64,000 bases of DNA from Desulfarculus sp. (lineage in GTDB: Bacteria > Desulfobacterota > Desulfarculia > Desulfarculales > Desulfarculaceae), in contig JACRDC010000017.1 in NCBI GenBank assembly GCA_016218705.1, positions 1 to 64,000 of the forward strand, in the 5' to 3' direction. Of this stretch, positions 58,441 to 64,000 are shown in pieces; position 1 is the first letter of the stretch, and each line of letters opens with the position of its first letter. Below the pieces are notes generated by a model. The model was given only the letters and a program-made list of their open reading frames with translations, did not search any database and was not told where the DNA came from. A program made the position numbers and the translations under genes.

Positions 58441-59799
58441 TTAGGCGCGGGTAACGGGCTTGACGCGGTCTTCCACGTAGTAGGTGATGCGGGTGCGGGG
58501 GCTTAAGTAATCGAAGACCTCGCCGGGCAGTTGGCAGGGATGGATGCTGCCGGTGATGGCCAGGTCGGGGTCGTCCTCCATGTCCAGGATCAGGGCCTCC
58601 TGCTTGGGGATGTCGGGGTCGTAGATCATGAGCGAGGGCTTCAACGGGTTGCTGGAGTTGACTGAGATCACCAGGCCCAGGGCCTGGTTGTTGAGCTGCA
58701 CAATGGTGCCCGGCGGATAGACGCCCAGGCAGCGGATGAAGGCCACTAGGAGGTTATGGTCCAGTTGGTTCTTGCGTTCCTTGTACATGTAGGCCAAGGC
58801 CTGGTAGGGCGTCAGCGACTTCTGCAGCACCGGCTGGTTGCACAGCTTGTCGTAGCGGTCAACGATGGCGGTGATCCTGGCCAAATGGCTGATTTCGTCG
58901 CCCTTGAGGCCGTCGGGATAACCCTGGCCGTCCAGGGCCTCGTGGTGCTGCTGGATGACCTGCGCGGCGTCGGGCGGGAAGTTGCCGCAGCGCGAGACGA
59001 TATCCACGCCGTACTTGGGGTGTAGGCGCAAGAGGGCCTGCTCGGGCTTGGTCAGGGGCGTCTCTTTCTTCAGCACCTTCTTGGGGATGTTGTTCTTGCC
59101 CACGTCGTGGAACAGGGCGCCCATGCCTAGGGAGCGCATCTTGAGCTGCCCCAGGCCGGCTTGGCTGCCCAGGACCAGGGCCAGCACCGCCACGTTGAGC
59201 GAGTGGTAGAAGATATTCTCTTCCTTGCCGCGGATATTCACCAGGTGCACCACGGCGTCGGAGTCCTCCAGGAGGCTGTCCACCATCTGGCCCACCAGCA
59301 CCCCGGCCTGCTCCACGCTCTCCTCGCTGCCGGTCATGAGGTTCTGCATCAGGGTGGGTAGCTTGTGCACGCTCTGGTTGTAGCACTCCTCGGTGCGCTC
59401 TATCACCTCGCGCCGCTCCTTGAGCCGCTCGATGCGCTCGTTCTTCTGGCGCCAAAGCTCTTGCAGGTAGGGGTCGGCCTGGGCCGCGGCCCCCTGGCAG
59501 GTGGCCGGGGCGGCGGCCTGACCCGCCGGGACGGCCGGGGCGCACCCCTGAGCCTGGGCCTGCAGCTTGGCCTTGGCCCGGCGGCCCAGCGGCAGGCGGT
59601 CGCTCTTTTCGGGTACGCAAATGACCTCGGTGATGCCCAGGGACTTCAGGGTGTCAATCTGCTTCTGGTTCTTGATCTTGAACTTGCTGAACAAAAAGGG
59701 ATGATTGAACCATTGGCCCTCCAGACGGACGAAAACCCCTGGCTGTAGCAGGTCCACCGACACGCGGTATTCGGGCGAGAAATACATGGCTGCGCACAT
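58441..59799 (-). CDS. HD-GYP domain c-di-GMP phosphodiesterase
   Basis: A 452-residue protein. The N-terminal DUF3391-like region (about 1-70; VSVDLLQPGVFVRLEGQWF) precedes a linker and a charged helix (KNERIERLKERREVIERTEE). The HD-GYP domain spans about 170-360: FYHSLNVAVLALVLG, HDVGKNNIPKKVL and the HHEALDGQGYPDGL motif, with metal-binding His and Asp residues present. HD-GYP enzymes hydrolyse c-di-GMP to GMP. A small C-terminal domain follows. A GGAGGAAAA ribosome site precedes ATG. The divergent gene at 60225 shares a domain with the PilZ protein, which links both to c-di-GMP. Confidence 0.92.
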   Translation of the reverse strand: MCAAMYFSPEYRVSVDLLQPGVFVRLEGQWFNHPFLFSKFKIKNQKQIDTLKSLGITEVICVPEKSDRLPLGRRAKAKLQAQAQGCAPAVPAGQAAAPATCQGAAAQADPYLQELWRQKNERIERLKERREVIERTEECYNQSVHKLPTLMQNLMTGSEESVEQAGVLVGQMVDSLLEDSDAVVHLVNIRGKEENIFYHSLNVAVLALVLGSQAGLGQLKMRSLGMGALFHDVGKNNIPKKVLKKETPLTKPEQALLRLHPKYGVDIVSRCGNFPPDAAQVIQQHHEALDGQGYPDGLKGDEISHLARITAIVDRYDKLCNQPVLQKSLTPYQALAYMYKERKNQLDHNLLVAFIRCLGVYPPGTIVQLNNQALGLVISVNSSNPLKPSLMIYDPDIPKQEALILDMEDDPDLAITGSIHPCQLPGEVFDYLSPRTRITYYVEDRVKPVTRA

Positions 59800-60224
59800 G
59801 GGTTTTCCTCCGCTGTCTTAGCCCCAATTATAATCGTAATGCACGCTTGCGGGCGCCAATCTTTGGGTCCTAGGGGGGGCGGCCCCGCAAGCGGCAGTCC
59901 TTTACCACCGGCCCTGGTCCTGGCCATGAAATACCTAAAGCCAGACGGCCAAAGGGCCGATAAGTTGAATAGGGGTTTGGCCAATAGGCCCGTAAAAGCC
60001 TGGTCACAAATGGTGTGGATTATGGTATGGTTATTTGGGCTAGGTATCCGTGGCCCCAAGCGGCCGGACCTGGATGGACCGATAAATGCACGGTTGGCCC
60101 AGGTGGTTGGCGAAGGCTGGCCGTCATCCAGCACCGCCAACCTGGCCAGGGCCTAGGGGGACGAATAGAAGACCAGGCCGGGGGGATTGGCCGGACCGCC
60201 GGCAGCCAAGGAAGAGGTGATTAA
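59800..60224. other. Intergenic region between HD-GYP and the small orphan gene
   Basis: About 425 bp with no convincing gene. An AT-rich palindrome AATTATAATC near 59826 offers a TATAAT on either strand for the HD-GYP gene but lacks a matching -35. The section 59930-60060 is less GC-rich than its surroundings and contains an inverted GGCC-A pattern (GGCCAAAGGGCC, then TTGGCCAATAGGCC). No signal could be assigned with confidence. Confidence 0.5.
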
Positions 60225-60539
60225 GTGGGTCTGTTAAGCGATATCTTCGGGGGCAAGAAAAAGACCGCCGTGCCCCAGCCCAGGCGCAGGCGCGATGATA
60301 AGGTGGGCCTGGCCAAGGTCATTACCTTGGAGGAAATGACCAAGAAGCGCGTCTGCGAAATCCTGGGCATCGAGGATCTGCGCGGCCCCATGGTTTCGGT
60401 GGTCAAGGCGCGCAAGCTCATGTGCGACTGGACCTCGCGGGTGGGCGAAAAGGGCGCCTATGAGAAGCGCCAATTCCTCATGAAGCAGATGAAGCAGATG
60501 GAGGGCATCATCATCGTCGAGGAGGAAGAACAGAAATAG
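60225..60539 (+). CDS. Small orphan protein sharing a domain with the PilZ protein
   Basis: A 104-residue protein, not recognised by family. A short N-terminus (GLLSDIFGGKKK) and a basic stretch (PRRRRDDK) lead into residues 31-99, KVITLEEM...EILGIEDLRGPM...VVKARKLM..W. By hand alignment about 25 of 69 positions match residues 298-365 of the PilZ protein at 47001-48098. The C-terminus is a run of Glu. GTG start with GAGGTGA directly upstream. No signal peptide or membrane helix. It is transcribed away from the HD-GYP gene. Function unknown; a partner in c-di-GMP signalling is inferred from the two contexts. Confidence 0.8.
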   Translation: MGLLSDIFGGKKKTAVPQPRRRRDDKVGLAKVITLEEMTKKRVCEILGIEDLRGPMVSVVKARKLMCDWTSRVGEKGAYEKRQFLMKQMKQMEGIIIVEEEEQK

Positions 60540-60724
60540 CCTCCGCCTCCCTCCTTACCTTCCGCCAGCCTTCACTCCCCCGACCAAGCCACGGCCACGC
60601 CACCGCCCCCCGGGAGGCCTCGTGCCTTGCCGGCATTTTTCGCTTTTCTTGGCCGCGAGGTGACTGCTAGTTTGATTGACGGCGGCCACGCGGCGGCGGC
60701 ATCGGTCAGCCGCGCGGCGAGGCC

Positions 60725-61741
60725 ATGTTCCCTCCCGGTCTGCCCATGGGGATGCCCATGACCAACAAGCTCATCACCCTGGCCCAGGCGGTGGCCCGCT
60801 ACACCTGGGACGGCATGACCTACGCCCATGGTGCGGCCTTCCCCGTGGGGGCCGACTCGGTGGTCTTCGGCCGCGAGATGGCCCGCCAGGGCCGCCGCGG
60901 CCTGAACCTGATCTCCCACTGCGGCTCCCAGCAGCTCAACCTGCTGGCCGCCCTGGGCGCCGTGCGCCGGGTGGAGGTGGGCTTCTCGGGTCTGGAGGTC
61001 TACGGCTTCGCCAAGGGGCTCAACCGGGCCGTGGTCAGCGGCCAGACCATCATCGAGGACTACTCCAACGGGGCCATGGCCCTGCGCTTTTTGGGCGGGG
61101 CCTTGAACTGGCCCTTCGTGCCGGCCACGGTCTGCCTCAACAACGACCAGCAGTGGTGCAGCGGCGACCACCCCGACGAGTACCCCTGCGCCCGCAAGAT
61201 TCCCGAGATAACCGACCCCTTCAGCGGCAAGAAGCTGGGCGCCTTCAGCGTGCTCAGGCCCCAGGTGGCGGCCATCCACGTCACCATGGCCGACATGGAG
61301 GGCAACGCCATCATGCTGGGCTCGGAGTGGAGCCGCTTCGAGATGGCCCGCGCCGCCGGCCAGGTGGTGCTGGTGGCCGAGCGCATCGTGGACCAGGGCT
61401 GCATGCGCCAGTACCCCAACCTGGTGCGCATCATCTCCGAGGTGGTGGAGGCTATTGTCTACTGGCCCTGGGCGGCCTGGCCCCAGTCGGTGGTGGGGCT
61501 CTACGACAGTGACGAGGAGCACATGCTCCTGATGAACGACATGCTGGCCACGGCGGAGGGCACCGCCCAGTACCTGGAGCGCTACGTGCGCGCCTTTCAG
61601 ACCCGCGCCGAGTTTCAGGCCCTCATCGGCCCGGAGAAGATGGACCGCCTGGCGGCCACGGCCACGGCCTTTCTCATGGACCCCTACCGCCGCTGGATAC
61701 TGCCCGACGACCAGATCGCCGCCCTGGAGCAGGAGGGCTAG
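60725..61741 (+). CDS. CoA-transferase alpha subunit, GctA-like
   Basis: A 338-residue family I CoA-transferase subunit, like the A subunit of glutaconate CoA-transferase: it opens with the DGMTYAHGAAFPVGADSV phosphate-loop region, then LNLISHCGSQQLNLL and the conserved C-terminal EHMLLMNDML stretch. It pairs with the next gene to move CoA between acyl groups. ATG at 60725 is the outer start; an internal ATG at 60758 (MTNKLITL) is equally plausible. The beta-subunit gene begins 2 nt after its stop. Confidence 0.85.
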   Translation: MFPPGLPMGMPMTNKLITLAQAVARYTWDGMTYAHGAAFPVGADSVVFGREMARQGRRGLNLISHCGSQQLNLLAALGAVRRVEVGFSGLEVYGFAKGLNRAVVSGQTIIEDYSNGAMALRFLGGALNWPFVPATVCLNNDQQWCSGDHPDEYPCARKIPEITDPFSGKKLGAFSVLRPQVAAIHVTMADMEGNAIMLGSEWSRFEMARAAGQVVLVAERIVDQGCMRQYPNLVRIISEVVEAIVYWPWAAWPQSVVGLYDSDEEHMLLMNDMLATAEGTAQYLERYVRAFQTRAEFQALIGPEKMDRLAATATAFLMDPYRRWILPDDQIAALEQEG

Positions 61742-61743
61742 CC

Positions 61744-62532
61744 ATGGACTGCACCCGCCAGGAGTTCATGGCCATCGCCACCGGCCGCGAGCTCAAGGAC
61801 GGCGAGCTGGCCATCTTCGGCGTGGGGCTTAGCATGCTGGCCGGCTACTTCGCCAAGAAGAACCACGCCCCCAACCTGAGGGCCTTCACCGAGGGCGGGG
61901 TCTTCGGCTCCACCCCCGTGGGCGGCCTGCCCTGGGGCATCGAGTGCACGCGGCTCTCCGCCAACGCCACCAGCTTCACGGGAGCCCTGGACGCCCTGGG
62001 CTTTCTGGTGGCCAGCGGCCGCTGCGACGTGGCCATCATCGGCGCCGCCCAGATAGACAAGTACGGCAACGTCAACACCACCGGCATCTGGCGGGAGCCG
62101 CCCTGGAAGGCCGGCCGCTACGCCCCGCCCCGGGTGCGCCTCAACGGCAGCGGCGGGGCCAACGACATCGCCGTGGGGGCCAAGCGCTTCATCATCATGG
62201 CCGCCCACGACAAGAAGCGCTTCGCCGAGCGCGTGGACTACATCTCCTCGCCGGGCTATCTAAGCGGTGGCGACGCGCGCGAGCGCGCCGGCTTCATCGG
62301 CGGCGGCCCCAGCGCCATCATCACCACGCTGGGCATCCTGCGCCCCCACCCGGTGAGCAAGGAGTTCTATCTTGACGCCTATTTCCCCTTCTCCTCGGTG
62401 GAGGAGATAAGGGAACACACCGGCTGGGACCTGAAGGTTTCAGCAAACGTGCGCGTGGTGCCCGAGCCCACGGAGCAAGAACTGGCCAACCTGCGGGCCG
62501 TGGACAGCACCGGCTCGCTGCGCAAGAAATAA
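61744..62532 (+). CDS. CoA-transferase beta subunit, GctB-like
   Basis: A 262-residue family I CoA-transferase subunit that carries the catalytic glutamate: LRAFTEGGVFGSTP places it at Glu50, in the usual E-G/S-G setting. A GYLSGGDARERAG stretch and a C-terminal ADEDL-like tail follow family patterns. The two subunits and the crotonase gene downstream form one operon (gaps of 2 and 25 nt), so they probably activate and hydrate an unsaturated acyl-CoA. The substrate is not clear from sequence. Confidence 0.88.
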   Translation: MDCTRQEFMAIATGRELKDGELAIFGVGLSMLAGYFAKKNHAPNLRAFTEGGVFGSTPVGGLPWGIECTRLSANATSFTGALDALGFLVASGRCDVAIIGAAQIDKYGNVNTTGIWREPPWKAGRYAPPRVRLNGSGGANDIAVGAKRFIIMAAHDKKRFAERVDYISSPGYLSGGDARERAGFIGGGPSAIITTLGILRPHPVSKEFYLDAYFPFSSVEEIREHTGWDLKVSANVRVVPEPTEQELANLRAVDSTGSLRKK

Positions 62533-62557
62533 GCAGGCCCAAACAAAAGGGAGCGTC

Positions 62558-63343
62558 ATGGCCTATCAGCACATCCTGTACGAGGAAAAAGACGAGATCG
62601 GGCTCTTGACCCTCAACCGCCCGGCCAAGCGCAACGCCCTGTCGCGGGCCTGCGAGGAGGAGATCATCGCCTGCCTGGAGGAGGCCGCCGCCCGCCACGC
62701 GGCCAAGGTCATCATCCTGAGGGGCGCCGGCGATCTCTTCTGCGCCGGCCACGACCGCAGCGAAATCCTCAATCAGCCCGCCGGCGAGATCCGCCGCCTG
62801 TTCCACACCTCGGTCACGATGATGACCGCCATCCGCTCGGCCCCGCAATGCGTCATCGCCCAGGTGCACGGCATCGCCATGGCCGCCGGCTGCCATCTGG
62901 CCGCCGGCTGCGACCTCATCACCGCCGGGGCCGAGCACGCCCGCTTCGGCATGACCGGGCTCATCTACTCCTACAACTGCTCCACCCCCACGGTGGCCGT
63001 GAGCCGGGCCGTGCCCCAGAAGAAATGCCTGGAGATGCTCATGACCGCCAAGCTATACACGGCCGATGAAGCCGAGCGCTTCGGCCTGGTCAACAAGATA
63101 TTCCCCGACGCCAGCCTGGCCGAGGACACTTTTGCCTGGGCTCGTGAGATCGCCCAGTCCAGCAAGTACGCCATCGCCATGTCCAAGCAGGTCTTCTACG
63201 CCCAGTCGGAGATGACCGAGTGGCAGGCCTACCAGTACGCCAAGGAGATGATGGCCCTGGCCGGGGTCAGCCCCAACGCCACCGAGGGCTTCGACGCCTT
63301 CCTGAACAAGCGCCAGCCCACCTGGAACGACGACAGCTTTTAA
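62558..63343 (+). CDS. Enoyl-CoA hydratase/isomerase family protein
   Basis: A 261-residue crotonase-fold protein. The first oxyanion-hole segment FCAGHDRSEIL and the second, HGIAMAAGCHLAAGCDL, are clear. The region that normally supplies the catalytic acids reads FGMTGLIYSYNCSTPT and has no Glu at either usual site, as in ECHDC3-like members, so hydratase activity is not assured. KKCLEMLMTAKLYTADEAERFGLVNK is the typical helical section. It completes the CoA-transferase operon; GGGAG precedes ATG. Confidence 0.87.
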   Translation: MAYQHILYEEKDEIGLLTLNRPAKRNALSRACEEEIIACLEEAAARHAAKVIILRGAGDLFCAGHDRSEILNQPAGEIRRLFHTSVTMMTAIRSAPQCVIAQVHGIAMAAGCHLAAGCDLITAGAEHARFGMTGLIYSYNCSTPTVAVSRAVPQKKCLEMLMTAKLYTADEAERFGLVNKIFPDASLAEDTFAWAREIAQSSKYAIAMSKQVFYAQSEMTEWQAYQYAKEMMALAGVSPNATEGFDAFLNKRQPTWNDDSF

Positions 63344-63389
63344 GTGCCCTGTTCAAGCGCGGTAGTTGATTGGCGGGATTGGGGGCGGC

Positions 63390-64000
63390 ATGGATATTTT
63401 GGCGCCAATGGGCAAGGCAGCCCTGGCATGGGTCAAGAAAGAGATCAAGGCGTGGCAGTTGGACCAGGACATAGAGGCCGTTTTTCATCAGGCCTTTAGT
63501 GATGCCTCCGACGCCGTGGGGGTGCTCTGCGAAAAGAGCCCCCCGTTTATCAGCCAGATCATGGCCCTGGCCCAGGGCAAGACCCCGGACCTGGACCTCA
63601 TGCTTGAGGCCGCCGCCGCCTGCCATTCCCAGTACAAATATGACGAGTTCACCCAACCCCAGGTAGTGCGCGACCTGAAGGTCTTCAGCCGGAACCTCAA
63701 TAACCAATGGAGGGACAAGGCCGGCCCCAAGCTCGGGGACCTGCCGCTGGGGTATTCTTTTTTCTACCTTGATCTCTCCTACCGCCAGGACGGCCACCCC
63801 GCCGCCACCAGTGAAGCCCCGCCCCGCCCGGCTGGCCTGCCCTTCTACCTGCCCCGGCGCTACAACGGCCTGCTGCGCCACTTTCAGCACTGGCAGGATG
63901 AAATCCAGCGGCACCTGGCGGCAGGCGGCCAGGCCGCCCTGGAGCAAAGCACCGCGGGCCGCGACCTGGCCCTGGGCGGCCAGGGGGGCATAGGCAAGAC
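63390..64000 (+). CDS. P-loop ATPase, STAND-like, 5' part only
   Basis: Open frame with no stop, running off the window end after 203 codons. The first 190 residues are not recognised (helical, with a WVKKEIKAWQLDQDIEAVF opening and a GYSFFYLDLSY segment); they are followed at 196-203 by GGQGGIGK, a Walker A of the type seen in STAND ATPases (NB-ARC/NACHT group). The codon use is less GC-biased than in the neighbours (for example GTT TTT CAT and TAT TCT TTT TTC). Such proteins often act in anti-phage defence or signalling, with an N-terminal effector. Start at ATG 63390, with GGGGGCGG upstream. The C-terminal part is needed to assign it. Confidence 0.6.
   Translation, partial: MDILAPMGKAALAWVKKEIKAWQLDQDIEAVFHQAFSDASDAVGVLCEKSPPFISQIMALAQGKTPDLDLMLEAAAACHSQYKYDEFTQPQVVRDLKVFSRNLNNQWRDKAGPKLGDLPLGYSFFYLDLSYRQDGHPAATSEAPPRPAGLPFYLPRRYNGLLRHFQHWQDEIQRHLAAGGQAALEQSTAGRDLALGGQGGIGK

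Noticed and set aside
59839-60156. A 105-codon plus-strand open frame in the HD-GYP/orphan spacer
   Set aside because: No ribosome site, no domain, and mixed composition; probably chance.

Overview
This is a 64 kb window of very GC-rich bacterial DNA, densely coded, with long same-strand runs and many ATGA/GTGA stop-start overlaps. The gene set suggests a Gram-negative, probably anaerobic, Desulfobacterota (deltaproteobacterial) chromosome. It includes a Tad pilus with an outer-membrane secretin, tripartite RND pumps, AsmA, a molybdopterin oxidoreductase, a family I CoA-transferase operon, a PPDK regulator and HD-GYP/PilZ c-di-GMP proteins. That lineage is an inference from gene content, not a search result. 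No rRNA, tRNA or CRISPR array was seen.

Region 1 (225-17450, all minus strand) is a Tad/Flp pilus locus read from flp at 17450 down to a second cpaF at 225. It encodes a pilin, prepilin peptidase, TadE, TadG, another TadE-like protein, CpaB, the CpaC secretin, a TadZ-CpaF fusion ATPase, TadB, an RlpA-like lipoprotein, a second 57-residue Flp-like pilin, TadC and a DUF192 protein. After these come three membrane-anchored FHA proteins, a TadD-like TPR lipoprotein and a second, separate CpaF. The FHA block and the doubled ATPase are the unusual parts.

Region 2 (17650-29966) is a surface-glycan neighbourhood: a GSCFA protein, a heparinase II/III-like protein, a phosphoglycerate-mutase-like phosphatase, three glycosyltransferases, a B12-binding radical SAM enzyme, a methyltransferase and an NTT-type transporter fused to HEAT repeats and a cNMP-like domain. 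Region 3 (30235-37867) is a TolC/adaptor/RND pump operon with its own promoter and operator-like palindrome, followed by a DUF3313 lipoprotein and a periplasmic Cache-like protein. Region 4 (37889-43671, minus) is a CusCBA-type Cu(I)/Ag(I) efflux operon whose CusA keeps the methionine triad.

Region 5 (43815-59799) is mixed housekeeping: AsmA, the PPDK regulatory protein, a PilZ protein, an orphan winged-helix protein in a site-rich intergenic region, a GT2/GT-C fusion, a molybdopterin oxidoreductase, a ThrRS without its TGS domain behind a consensus promoter, a REP-like palindrome cluster, a THUMP protein, a hibernation factor and an HD-GYP protein. Region 6 (60225-64000) holds a 104-residue orphan protein, a CoA-transferase/crotonase operon and the 5' part of a P-loop (STAND-like) ATPase cut by the window end.

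The most interesting observation is a shared domain of about 70 residues. It is the C-terminus of the PilZ protein (47001-48098) and makes up most of the small protein at 60225-60539, which is divergent from the HD-GYP gene. This points to an undescribed module tied to c-di-GMP signalling.
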